Shown here: one piece after another, positions 16,494 to 23,827 of the stretch | Layout of the letters: each line of letters opens with the position of its first letter | How positions within the stretch are numbered: position 1 is the stretch's first letter | Source of the DNA: an uncultured Oscillospiraceae bacterium | Lineage (GTDB): Bacteria > Bacillota > Clostridia > Oscillospirales > Oscillospiraceae | DNA length: 37,687 nt | NCBI GenBank assembly: GCA_900756715.1 | Contig: CAAELC010000006.1 | Coordinates: 1 to 37,687 of the forward strand | Reading direction: 5' to 3' | The notes under the pieces: model-generated | Told to the model about the DNA's origin: nothing | Databases searched by the model: none | The model's input: only the letters and a program-made list of their open reading frames with translations | Program-made: the position numbers and the translations under genes

Positions 16494-17663
16494 TCAGTCC
16501 GGTGCATACATGTCGCTGTTGACAAAGGCCAGATGCTCGTTGTAGGTGCGGAAGAAATGGCTGACCCCGTCCTTGCCATAGGCAAAGTAGTAATAATCGG
16601 TATCATTGGGATAAATAGCCGCCCGGATAGCCGAAAGGCTGGGATTGCAGATAGGCCCGGCGGGAAGTCCGCCGTACTTATAGGTGTTGTAGGGGCTGTC
16701 CAGATCGGTGGAGAACTGGCTGTCGTCCAGTCCCATGACGCGCAGTGCATAATAGATGGTCGCATCGGACTGGAGCACGGTTCCCACCTCGGAATTTCCG
16801 CCGTTGAGACGGTTGTAGAATACCGAGGCGATGTTGGCTCGCTCCTCATCGTCGCCGATGGCTTCCTTCTCCACCACCGAGGCCAGCGTAATAATCTCGC
16901 GCAGGTTATAGCTGCTGCTGTTGATGGCGTCCATCAGGTCGCTGGTGCGGTTGACGAAGTTGGTAAGCATGGTGTCTATGGCAAAAACAGCAGTTTTTTT
17001 CTTCGAGAACTCATAGGTATCAGGGAAAAGATACCCCTCCAGCCGATTCACCTGGCCCATCAGGTTGTTGTCAATGAAGCTGTACTCCTCGCCGAAATCG
17101 AAATTGGCGGCAGCATCCTCCAATTCCTCCTTGGTGGAAACGCCGTTTTCAGCCAGCAGGTCAATAATCTGCGCAACCGTATACCCCTCCGGTATGGTGA
17201 TAAGCACCAGTCCCTCCTGCTCGCGGCGGAGAACGTCGGGGTCGTACATTTCGCCCACCAGACTGCGATAGTCCATGTCCGTGTTCAGCTCATAGGTGCC
17301 GGGGTCGATTTTATCCATCGCGCCGGTAACGCCGCCGTACATCATAAAGAACAGCTTGAAATCAATCAGGCCCGCCTTTTTCAGCTTTCCGGCCACCTTG
17401 CCAAGGCTGTCGCCCTTCTCAATGGTCACCTCCGCCGTCAGTTCAGGCTTGTTAAAGGCGCACAGGTCGTTGGCCAGCAGCCAGCCGATTCCGGCCAGCA
17501 GCATGGAGCTAAGCACCACTGCTGCAATATAAATGGGCACATTGAAGCGCTTTCTCCGCTTTTTCTGCGGCGTATGCCCGCTGTCTGCTTCTGTCTGCCG
17601 GATCGCGCGGCGGACATGCTCGGCGTCCCAGCTATGGGTATGGGATCTTTTGTTTTCTTCCAT
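16494..17663 (-). CDS. mltG: Endolytic murein transglycosylase (YceG family)
   Basis: 389 residues. The start at 17663 follows AAAGGAAA; an earlier in-frame ATG at 17711 lacks a site. The N-terminal cytoplasmic tail is rich in Lys/Arg, then one membrane helix at about 46-66 and an extracytoplasmic LysM-like plus YceG domain. The catalytic Glu is in TLASVVEKEA (about 263-272). QSDATIYYAL and NTYKYGGLPAGPICNP are the other family motifs. It cuts nascent glycan strands and sets their length. Confidence 0.93.
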   Translation of the reverse strand: MEENKRSHTHSWDAEHVRRAIRQTEADSGHTPQKKRRKRFNVPIYIAAVVLSSMLLAGIGWLLANDLCAFNKPELTAEVTIEKGDSLGKVAGKLKKAGLIDFKLFFMMYGGVTGAMDKIDPGTYELNTDMDYRSLVGEMYDPDVLRREQEGLVLITIPEGYTVAQIIDLLAENGVSTKEELEDAAANFDFGEEYSFIDNNLMGQVNRLEGYLFPDTYEFSKKKTAVFAIDTMLTNFVNRTSDLMDAINSSSYNLREIITLASVVEKEAIGDDEERANIASVFYNRLNGGNSEVGTVLQSDATIYYALRVMGLDDSQFSTDLDSPYNTYKYGGLPAGPICNPSLSAIRAAIYPNDTDYYYFAYGKDGVSHFFRTYNEHLAFVNSDMYAPD

Positions 17664-17705
17664 GGGTCTGTTTCCTTTCTTGGATATAAAATCTGAGGGG
17701 ACAAG

Positions 17706-17734
17706 ATACAAATAACGCCGCCGTCACATACAAT
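17706..17734 (+). promoter_or_regulatory. Possible sigma-E-type promoter of the small Cys-rich gene
   Basis: ATA at 17706-17708, 18 bases, CATACAAT at 17727-17734. This matches the mother-cell sigma-E pattern ATA-N16-18-CATACANT exactly. No good sigma-A pair is visible for this gene. Confidence 0.4.
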
Positions 17735-17768
17735 GGTGTATCAAGACCGGGTAAGTGAGGTGACAGAA

Positions 17769-17909
17769 ATGTGCTTTGACAACAACAATTGCTCCTGCAT
17801 CTGGCTCATCGTCCTTCTGCTGCTGGTGTTCTGCTGCTGCGGAAATGGAGGCAATCAGGGCTGCGGCTGCGGCTGTGGAAACAGCGGCGACTCCTGCTGC
17901 TCATGCTGA
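17769..17909 (+). CDS. Small cysteine- and glycine-rich membrane protein (46 aa)
   Basis: Starts at ATG 17769 behind GAGG with 8-base spacing; stop at 17907. It has 13 Cys in 46 residues: a short polar head (MCFDNNNCSC), a hydrophobic run IWLIVLLLLVF (11-21), then CCC, GCGCGCG and CCSC. The arrangement recalls the small high-cysteine HCB-type proteins I associate with Ruminococcaceae/Faecalibacterium, which pair CSCIWLI-like helices with CGC repeats; that link is from memory. The sigma-E-like promoter and a perfect terminator frame it as an independent unit. A spore coat, cortex-membrane or metal-binding role is conceivable, but function is unknown. Confidence 0.75.
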   Translation: MCFDNNNCSCIWLIVLLLLVFCCCGNGGNQGCGCGCGNSGDSCCSC

Positions 17910-17921
17910 CAGGGAAAACCC

Positions 17922-17944
17922 GGGACGCCCCGCGTCCCCTTTTC
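17922..17944. terminator. Bidirectional terminator between the Cys-rich gene and tmk
   Basis: GGGACGC / GCGTCCC around CCC, perfect on both strands, followed by CTTTTCCC on the plus side and preceded by AAAACCC (GGGTTTT on the minus side). Confidence 0.75.
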
Positions 17945-17953
17945 CCGCAGTCC

Positions 17954-18625
17954 TTACGGGACAAGCAGCCCCTCCAGCCGCTGCAAAACCTCCCGATGAA
18001 TCTCCTCCGCCGGGCGCAGAGCGCCATTCTGTGCACAGCTGATTTTCTCCCAGCCGCAGCGTCGGACAATCAGTTCTGCGCTTTCCCGGCAGGCCCGCAG
18101 ATACGCCTCGTCCTGCTCGTGAATGTCCGCCGTTGTGTGGGTCTGCTGCTCTCTCCGGCGCATCATCTGCTCCGATAGCTCCGTAGGAACATCCAGATAC
18201 ACGACCCGGCTGGGCCTCGGCAGGCCGAGAAGGCGGTATTCAAAGTCGAACAGCCAGTCCAGAAACTGCTCCCGCTGCTCCGGTGGAAGCTTCGGCGTCT
18301 GGTGGACTGCGTTGGAGGTGGTGTAGCGGTCGGCAATAACCAGCCCGCCGTTTTCATAAAACGGGCCCCAGTCCTGCCGGTAGCTGGCATAGCGATCCAC
18401 CGAGTAAAAGGTGGAGGCGGCATAGGCGTTTACATCCCCCGGTTTGCTGCCGAAGGCGCCCGCCAGATAAAGGCGGATCAAGGCCGAGGATTCCTCCCGA
18501 TACCGGGGAAATTCCAGTCGGCGGAACGGAATCCCACGCTCTGCCAATGTCTGACACAGGAGGGCCGTCTGTGTAGCCTTTCCGGAGCCGTCCGTTCCCT
18601 CAAACACAATCAGTCTTCCCTGCAT
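17954..18625 (-). CDS. tmk: Thymidylate kinase family protein
   Basis: 223 residues, phosphorylating dTMP to dTDP. The start is taken at 18625 (MQGRLIVFEGTDGSGKATQ), because GGGAGGAG just upstream is its ribosome binding site and overlaps an earlier in-frame ATG at 18649. Walker A is EGTDGSGKAT (9-18); EFPRY and DRYTTSNAVHQ are the FPR/DR(Y)xxS motifs of the family. It differs from the standard short TMPK in having long DRYASYRQDWG and LDWLFDFEYRLLGLPRPS segments, so a deoxynucleoside-kinase-like activity is not excluded. It has its own promoter and faces the Cys-rich gene. Confidence 0.88.
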   Translation of the reverse strand: MQGRLIVFEGTDGSGKATQTALLCQTLAERGIPFRRLEFPRYREESSALIRLYLAGAFGSKPGDVNAYAASTFYSVDRYASYRQDWGPFYENGGLVIADRYTTSNAVHQTPKLPPEQREQFLDWLFDFEYRLLGLPRPSRVVYLDVPTELSEQMMRRREQQTHTTADIHEQDEAYLRACRESAELIVRRCGWEKISCAQNGALRPAEEIHREVLQRLEGLLVP

Positions 18626-18662
18626 GGCATTGTCTCCTCCCGGCTGCACATAAATTCAATTT

Positions 18663-18691
18663 ATTATATCACCCTTTTCTCCGTTTGTCAC
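18663..18691 (-). promoter_or_regulatory. Sigma-A promoter of tmk
   Basis: GTGACA (18691-18686), 17 bases, TATAAT (18668-18663) on the minus strand. Confidence 0.7.
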
Positions 18692-18735
18692 GCATAAGAG
18701 GGCATTTCCGCCAAAATGTTCATGCGGCCTTGTGA

Positions 18736-18831
18736 GATGCAGATTTGTCGGATGCAGGTTTGTCGGATGCAGGTTTGTCGGGCGTGCATTTGTTGCATGC
18801 GTATTTATCGCATGTGCATTTGTCGCATGCG
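18736..18831. repeat. 15-bp tandem repeat, six units plus a partial one
   Basis: Units of type GATGCAGGTTTGTCG run without gaps from 18736 to 18825, with a partial unit to 18831. The first three are nearly identical; the last three diverge to CATGTGCATTTGTCG. Because 15 is a multiple of three, every frame gives a pentapeptide repeat. The minus frame (18720-18950) reads DKPAS/DKCTC units ending SHKAA, but no ribosome binding site is convincing on either strand. Confidence 0.85.
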
Positions 18832-18950
18832 CGGTGCGCTTTGCAGTCTGTCCGCGCCAAAGTTTCTCCCGATCCCTTCGGCATCTGCATATTTCCGGCA
18901 GAAAACGGCCAAGCTATAAACACCGTAGTACGGACAAGGGAGGTGAGCAC

Positions 18951-19082
18951 ATGGACAAGACCAGCAAGCAGAACCAGCAGAAGCAGAATAAGGCCCAGCA
19001 GAACAAAAACCAGCAGGCCCAGCAGGCCCAGCAGGCCCAGGAAAAGAGCAACCGGGCAAATCAGTGCAACCAGCAGCAGTAA
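18951..19082 (+). CDS. Gln/Asn/Lys-rich small protein (43 aa)
   Basis: ATG at 18951 behind GGGAGG with 7-base spacing; stop TAA at 19080. It has 17 Gln, 7 Asn and 6 Lys in 43 residues, no aromatic residue and no aliphatic one larger than Ala, one Cys at 39, and QQA triplets from a 9-base repeat. Composition resembles gamma-type small acid-soluble spore proteins and other intrinsically disordered spore proteins, but I cannot assign it to a family. A perfect 14-bp hairpin follows. Strong ribosome binding site and terminator argue it is real. Confidence 0.7.
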   Translation: MDKTSKQNQQKQNKAQQNKNQQAQQAQQAQEKSNRANQCNQQQ

Positions 19083-19091
19083 CTGCTGCTA

Positions 19092-19122
19092 AAATTTCCC
19101 CCGGCGCTGCCGGGGGAAATTT
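19092..19122. terminator. Terminator of the Gln-rich gene
   Basis: AAATTTCCCCCGGC / GCCGGGGGAAATTT around GCT, 14 perfect pairs, ending in TTT on the plus side. Confidence 0.8.
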
Positions 19123-19139
19123 AGTTGGAAATAATAGGC

Positions 19140-19185
19140 GTAAAGGACAGGCGCGGCAGAAAAATCTGCCGCGCCTGTCCTTTAC
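19140..19185. terminator. Perfect 21-bp palindromic hairpin between convergent genes
   Basis: Arms 19140-19160 and 19165-19185 around AAAA, no mismatch. It lies between the Gln-rich gene (plus) and the surface protein gene (minus), 60 bases before the latter's stop. It lacks a U tract of its own on the plus side, but the position suggests bidirectional termination. Confidence 0.6.
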
Positions 19186-19246
19186 GGTACCATATACAAC
19201 AATGTCTGACATTCAGCGATTCGGAAACGAAGCGCGTAGGAAGGAC

Positions 19247-21004
19247 TTACTTAGCCTCCCGACGGCCGTGCTTCTGATTGCCTGCAACCAGTGTCACCAC
19301 CAGTGCCACACCGGCCAGAGCCAGCAGGGACACCCACAGGGACACACCAGCCACACCGGTGTTGGGGTTGCTGGGATTGGTAGGATTGGTGGGGTTGGTA
19401 GGATTGGAATTCTTCACGGCTTCCCACTGTGCCTCAAAGGTCACAGCCGCGTTCACCGTGTACTCGTCCCCAGCCTTATACTCTTTCTGGCTGTCTTTCC
19501 AACCCTTGAAGGTGTAACCCTCGCGGGAAGCCTCAGGCAGCTTGATGACGGAACCCTCAACAACATCCGTCACATCCAGCTTGTTTTCATAGCCATAATC
19601 ATAGCTGACCTTCACAGACCAAATAGCCGTAAAGGTAACATCGTCAGAGAGAGCAACCTCGTCGCCAGCCTTGTAAATCTTGCCATCAGCGGAAGACTTC
19701 CAGCCAACAAAGGTATAATTGTCACGCTTATTCGGCTCATCCAGCGTAACCTGCAGAGACTCATTTTCAGGCACCTGATACTGAACGCTGTAATAGAGCT
19801 GATCGGCAGTGTAGTTAAGCGTTATATTCAAAACTCTTGTGCCTGCATCCTTGTTAATAACGGTAAATTCTTCACCCTGAGCAATCCCATCCGCTTGGGC
19901 TGCATCCATATCGGTGTAGAAAGTGTAGAAAGTAACATTGCTTTCATCATCAGTATACTTGGCCTGAACTTTCAAAGAGGGATCCACATATTCCTCACGC
20001 ACAGGCTCAGTATACACGCCGCCAGCAACAACAATCTCAGAAGCATCAACCTTTTCGGGATAATGTGCACTATCATACTGTGCGGACTTAACGCTACCAA
20101 CTACAAGCGTATTGCCCTCAATCTTTACCTGAGCCTTGGCAGCACTTCCATCATAGCTAACGCCGTAAACATCACCGTTGATAACAACGCTGATGTCTTC
20201 CTCGTTCTCAGCGCCTGCGATGGTGGTTTTACCCGCATACGGAGTGCCGTTATCAGTATAAGCCCAAGTGTAAATGTCACCATTGAATGCGCCGCCGGAG
20301 ATCGTTGCCGTGCTCCAGTTCTGAATGGCCTGATCGTTCATGGAGGAAATAACGCCTCCAGTAACATTCAGAGTGCCGGAGTCGTTCTTTACCACAATAA
20401 AGTCATCCTGTGAGATATGTCCGCCCTTGATGTTCATCACGCCATCATTACGGACGCAGGAACTGTAAGCACTGGTACCGGAAATCCAAGCACCGTCTTC
20501 CACATTCATAACGGCATCGGCAGCATGATTATAGACGACATAATAACTGTTTCCACCGTTGTTATTAGGTGCCGACCCCTTCTCGGCCGAACGAGTAATC
20601 ATCGCTTTCTCAATGGTAACCTTACCATCATTGTACAGTGCAGCTCTGGCATGAGACACATTGTCAACAACACCATCACCGGTAATGGTCAGCGTACCGT
20701 TGTTTGTAATGGTGTGTTTTGCACCAGTTACAGTCTTGTCCTGCGGAACTTCGGAATTTGCCAGCACCTTGCCATTCAGGTCCAGCGTAACCGTGTAACC
20801 AGCCGGAATGGTAATCGGCTCAGCTACATCCTTCAGCAGCTTAACCGTACCACCGTCCTTCGCAGCCTCAATAGCCTCAGCGACGGTAGCATAGGTCTGC
20901 TCGCCTACCTGCGCCACATCTCCATCCGCGGCAAACGCAGCGGCGGGCAACAGGCTCAGCGCCAGAACCAGTGCCAGAACAATGGCAGACAACTTCTTTT
21001 TCAT
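19247..21004 (-). CDS. Secreted, wall-anchored surface protein with InlB-type repeats
   Basis: 585 residues. A signal peptide (MKKKLSAIVLALVLALSLLP, cut near AFA-A) is followed by a beta-helix-like region at about 90-270 made of short strands (GTLTITGDG, GKVTIEKA, GVMNIKGGHI, GTLNVTGGVI, ATISGGAF). Two InlB/Listeria-Bacteroides type repeats follow (YTFVGWKSSADGKIYKAGD and YTFKGWKDSQKEYKAGDEY, each ending in TFxAxW). The C-terminus has an NPT-repeat linker, NPNTG at about 546-550, a hydrophobic helix at about 553-576 and a basic tail, which is a variant sortase signal. It is probably displayed on the cell wall and involved in adhesion. Its own strong promoter lies upstream. Confidence 0.88.
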   Translation of the reverse strand: MKKKLSAIVLALVLALSLLPAAAFAADGDVAQVGEQTYATVAEAIEAAKDGGTVKLLKDVAEPITIPAGYTVTLDLNGKVLANSEVPQDKTVTGAKHTITNNGTLTITGDGVVDNVSHARAALYNDGKVTIEKAMITRSAEKGSAPNNNGGNSYYVVYNHAADAVMNVEDGAWISGTSAYSSCVRNDGVMNIKGGHISQDDFIVVKNDSGTLNVTGGVISSMNDQAIQNWSTATISGGAFNGDIYTWAYTDNGTPYAGKTTIAGAENEEDISVVINGDVYGVSYDGSAAKAQVKIEGNTLVVGSVKSAQYDSAHYPEKVDASEIVVAGGVYTEPVREEYVDPSLKVQAKYTDDESNVTFYTFYTDMDAAQADGIAQGEEFTVINKDAGTRVLNITLNYTADQLYYSVQYQVPENESLQVTLDEPNKRDNYTFVGWKSSADGKIYKAGDEVALSDDVTFTAIWSVKVSYDYGYENKLDVTDVVEGSVIKLPEASREGYTFKGWKDSQKEYKAGDEYTVNAAVTFEAQWEAVKNSNPTNPTNPTNPSNPNTGVAGVSLWVSLLALAGVALVVTLVAGNQKHGRREAK

Positions 21005-21089
21005 CGTTCATGCTCCTCTTCTTTCGTTTTTTCGGCACTGTAAAACCGTTTTGAAATATCATGCGGCCCATACAGCCCCGTACAAGCTT

Positions 21090-21118
21090 ACTATAGCACT
21101 CCTGTCTTTACATAGCAA
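21090..21118 (-). promoter_or_regulatory. Promoter of the surface protein gene
   Basis: TTGCTA (21118-21113), 17 bases, TATAGT (21095-21090) on the minus strand. The AGGAG ribosome binding site is 8 bases before the start codon. Confidence 0.65.
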
Positions 21119-21175
21119 GCCCATTTTTGTATTTTACAGGAAATTTGGCTAAATTTTTCTCACCGGTGCTTCGGG

Positions 21176-22384
21176 TTATTTCCCTTCCTTCACATCCTGT
21201 GCGATTGCCCCGGCCAGTGCCGCCAGCGTGTCCGCCTGTCCCTCGGTCAGTGCCGAGCGCATAGACACCGTGCCGCCCATTTCCGTCCAACCCTTCAGCG
21301 GCTCCAGAATCTTCGCCATAAACCGGCCTGCTGCCGGGGCCCACGAGCCGTTCTCCATCAGCAGATACCGGCGGTTTGCCAGTCCGTGGGCGGCAATGTC
21401 GTGCAGCAGCTCCTCCATGGTGATGAACACGCCGCCGTTGTAGGTAGGCGCGGCAAACACCACATGGCTCAGCCGGAAGGCCTGGGCCAGAATGTAGGAA
21501 GACGGCGTTACAGAGGTGTCGAACATCTCCACCTTCACGCCCTGCTCCGCCAGACGGCAGGCCAGCACATTGGCTGCATTCTCCGTGTTGCCGTAAACGG
21601 AGGCATAGGCAATCAGCACGCCCCGCTCCTCCGGCTCGTACCGGCTCCACAGGTCGTATTTGCCCAGAATATAGCCCAGATTTTCCCGCCACACAAACCC
21701 ATGCAGCGGCAGCAGCATCTGAATCTCCAGCCCGCCGGCCTTTTTCAGCACCGCCTGCACCTGTGTGCCGTATTTGCCCACAATATTGGTGTAATACCGG
21801 CGGGCCTCGGCCAGATATTCCCGGTCAAAATCCACCTCGTCGGCAAACAGCCGCCCGTTCAGCGCGCCAAAACAGCCAAAGGCGTCTGCCGTCAGCAGGA
21901 GTTTATCGGTCTGGTCGTAGGTCATCAGCACCTCCGGCCAGTGCACCATGGGGGCCGCCACAAATTGCAGCGTGTGCCGTCCGGTGGTCAGGGTGTCGCC
22001 CTCCTTCACCACGGTGATGCGGTCTGAAAGCTCCGGGCCGAAAAACTGGCCGATCATGGTTTTTGCCATAGCGCTGCACAGGATTTTCGCCTCCGGGAAG
22101 CGCAGCAGCAGATTGCCAAGCTCTGCCGAGTGGTCCGGTTCCATGTGATGCACCACCACATAGTCAAGCCCCCGCCCATCCAGCGCATGCTGCACATTTT
22201 CCAGAAACAGATGGGACACGGCGCTGTCCGCCGCATCAAACAGCACGGTCTTTTCATCCCTCAGCAGATAGCTGTTGAAGGAAATACCTGCGGGCACATC
22301 ATACACGCCCTCAAACATTGCCAGCCGGCGGCCGTCGGCCCCCACCCATGTATAGTCGTCATTTACTTTTCTCACGCAGTACAT
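21176..22384 (-). CDS. Flavodiiron protein (O2/NO reductase, FprA type)
   Basis: 402 residues from MYCVRKVNDDYTWVG. The start at 22384 lies 11 bases after AAAGGAG; an in-frame GTG at 22420 lies before that site. The N-terminal metallo-beta-lactamase-like domain carries the diiron ligands HMEPDH (about 80-85), PMVHWPE, TADAFG and LPLHGFVW. The C-terminal flavodoxin domain starts YASVYGNTENAA (about 255-266) and binds FMN. Class A architecture with no fused rubredoxin. It reduces O2 or NO with electrons from rubredoxin in anaerobes; no rubredoxin gene is adjacent. Confidence 0.95.
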   Translation of the reverse strand: MYCVRKVNDDYTWVGADGRRLAMFEGVYDVPAGISFNSYLLRDEKTVLFDAADSAVSHLFLENVQHALDGRGLDYVVVHHMEPDHSAELGNLLLRFPEAKILCSAMAKTMIGQFFGPELSDRITVVKEGDTLTTGRHTLQFVAAPMVHWPEVLMTYDQTDKLLLTADAFGCFGALNGRLFADEVDFDREYLAEARRYYTNIVGKYGTQVQAVLKKAGGLEIQMLLPLHGFVWRENLGYILGKYDLWSRYEPEERGVLIAYASVYGNTENAANVLACRLAEQGVKVEMFDTSVTPSSYILAQAFRLSHVVFAAPTYNGGVFITMEELLHDIAAHGLANRRYLLMENGSWAPAAGRFMAKILEPLKGWTEMGGTVSMRSALTEGQADTLAALAGAIAQDVKEGK

Positions 22385-22482
22385 ATCAGATAAAGCTCCT
22401 TTCGCGCGTTTTGTTACCACGGCTTAAATATACCGCAGTTTCCGGAAAAAATCCATAGGCAATGAGCAGAATTTGCCAAAAA

Positions 22483-22510
22483 AAGCGCCCGGAGGCTTCT
22501 CCGGACGCTT
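22483..22510 (-). terminator. Terminator of the infC-rpmI-rplT operon
   Basis: 12-base arms around a 4-base loop, followed on the minus strand by TTTTTTT. The one imperfect pair is G.U in minus-strand RNA. Confidence 0.92.
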
Positions 22511-22522
22511 TTCTTATCAGAT

Positions 22523-22873
22523 TCAGGCCTTCTTGGCAATCTCGCACAGGGCGGAGAAAGCCACCGCATCGTTGATAGCCATCTCAGACAGCATCTTGCG
22601 GTTGATCTGGATACCGGCCACCTTCAGGCCATGCATAAAGGTGGAGTAATTCATGCCGTTCATCTTGCAGGCGGCAGAAATACGGGTAATCCACAGCTGA
22701 CGGAAATCGCGCTTCTTCAGCCGGCGGCCGACATAAGCATAGGTCAGGGACTTCATGACCTGCTCATTGGCCATCTTGAAATGCTTGGACTTTGCACCCC
22801 AGTAGCCCTTGGCCAGCTTCAGGGTTTTATTTCTTCTTTTACGCGCCATCATTGCGCCTTTAACTCTTGCCAT
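22523..22873 (-). CDS. rplT: 50S ribosomal protein L20
   Basis: 116 residues, MARVKGAMMARKRRNKTLKLAKGYWG at the N-terminus matching the basic L20 tail that threads 23S rRNA. It is the last gene of the infC operon, 34 bases after rpmI. In B. subtilis L20 is also the feedback repressor acting on the operon leader. The attenuator upstream of infC here makes the same role likely. Confidence 0.98.
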   Translation of the reverse strand: MARVKGAMMARKRRNKTLKLAKGYWGAKSKHFKMANEQVMKSLTYAYVGRRLKKRDFRQLWITRISAACKMNGMNYSTFMHGLKVAGIQINRKMLSEMAINDAVAFSALCEIAKKA

Positions 22874-22907
22874 TTGTTCTTGCCTCCTATTCTAACGAAT
22901 CCGTCTC

Positions 22908-23105
22908 TTATTTGTAAGGGATCATCTTGCGGATGGTCGCCTCGGTGGTGTGGTCTGCATAGGTGGTGGTGCGCAGACGGCGGCCACGCTTTGTGTCTTT
23001 CTTGGTCAGGATGTGGCTCTTGAATGCGTGAGCTCTCTTGACCTTGCCGGACTTCGTCAGATTGAAGCGCTTCTTTGCGCCGCTGTGGGTCTTCAGTTTA
23101 GGCAT
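22908..23105 (-). CDS. rpmI: 50S ribosomal protein L35
   Basis: 65 residues, MPKLKTHSGAKKRFN start and a very basic body, standard for L35. It lies 47 bases after infC and 34 before rplT in the universally conserved order infC-rpmI-rplT. Confidence 0.98.
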   Translation of the reverse strand: MPKLKTHSGAKKRFNLTKSGKVKRAHAFKSHILTKKDTKRGRRLRTTTYADHTTEATIRKMIPYK

Positions 23106-23152
23106 GATAAAAACTCCTTCCGTCTATTCTTCCGCGTTGCGGAAAAAATCAA

Positions 23153-23671
23153 TTACTTGCTCGCCTTCGGGGACAGGAACATGGACATGTTCCGACCCTC
23201 CAGCTTGGCGGCCTTATCCAATGTTGCTGCATCGGCGCACTGCTCAGCGAACTTTTTCAGCAAATCCCGGCCGATGTCGGTGTGGGCCATCTCGCGGCCC
23301 CGGAAACGAACAGAAACCTTCACGCGGTTGCCCTCGCTCAAGAACTTCTGGGCGTTTTTCAGCTTGGTGTTAAAGTCGCCCACATCAATACCGGGGGACA
23401 TGCGGATTTCCTTGATCTCCACCACATGCTGATTCTTTCTGGCTTCCTTCTCGCGCTTGCTCTGCTCGAACTTGTACTTGCCGTAATTCATCAGCTTGCA
23501 CACCGGAGGCGTTGCCTGGGGAGAAATCTTCACCAGATCCAGACCGCGTTCTTCCGCAATGTCCAAAGCCTCTGCCGCCGAGAGGATGCCCATCTGCTCG
23601 CCGGTCTCGCCGATGAGTCGGATCTCCTTATCGCGGATTTCCTCGTTGAGTTCATGCTGTAGTTTGCTAAT
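23153..23671 (-). CDS. infC: Translation initiation factor IF-3, AUU start codon
   Basis: 172 residues beginning at ATT (23671-23669), reading ISKLQHELNEEIRDKEIRLIG, 9 bases after GGAGGT. No ATG in the neighbourhood gives a family-like N-terminus; the next upstream in-frame ATG (23803) would lie within the leader's anti-terminator strand. AUU start codons are known for infC in many bacteria, where IF3 discriminates against its own start and so controls its own synthesis. Domain motifs: PPVCKLMNYGKYKFEQSKREKE linker region and VRFRGREMAHTDIG of the C-domain. Confidence 0.95.
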   Translation of the reverse strand: MSKLQHELNEEIRDKEIRLIGETGEQMGILSAAEALDIAEERGLDLVKISPQATPPVCKLMNYGKYKFEQSKREKEARKNQHVVEIKEIRMSPGIDVGDFNTKLKNAQKFLSEGNRVKVSVRFRGREMAHTDIGRDLLKKFAEQCADAATLDKAAKLEGRNMSMFLSPKASK

Positions 23672-23821
23672 GGCCGAAGCACCTCCATTCCAAAATAAAA
23701 AACGCGAATGCACCTTGCACCCGCGCAGCCAGACAGCCCCATGCAGGAACTGATCTTTTCGCTGTTTACCTCTTTGCCTTTGCTGGAGGTGAGGCGGATG
23801 CAACCGACCTTCTTTGTTTTC
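23672..23821 (-). ncRNA. Attenuating leader of the infC-rpmI-rplT operon (L20 leader type)
   Basis: About 150 transcribed bases from the sigma-A promoter to the AUU codon. A terminator hairpin with long U tract lies just before infC. An upstream segment (minus strand TTGCATCCGC, 23803-23794) can pair for 10 positions with the 5' half of that terminator (GCGGGTGCAA, 23724-23715), so two folds exclude each other. This is the logic of the B. subtilis L20 leader. I cannot confirm that the L20-binding motif itself is present. Confidence 0.7.
23692..23725 (-). terminator. Leader attenuator of the infC operon
   Basis: Stem 23725-23716 / 23712-23703 with 3-base loop and two G.U pairs, followed on the minus strand by TTTTTTATTTT, 20 bases before the infC start. 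Confidence 0.85.
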
Positions 23822-23827
23822 CAGAGT

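Noticed and set aside
17664..17711. Longer MltG start at 17711
   Set aside because: No ribosome binding site there, whereas AAAGGAAA precedes the ATG at 17663.
18716..18919. Cys-rich repeat protein on the plus strand through the 15-bp repeat
   Set aside because: No ribosome binding site before its ATG; the MQVCR units are a by-product of the 15-base period.
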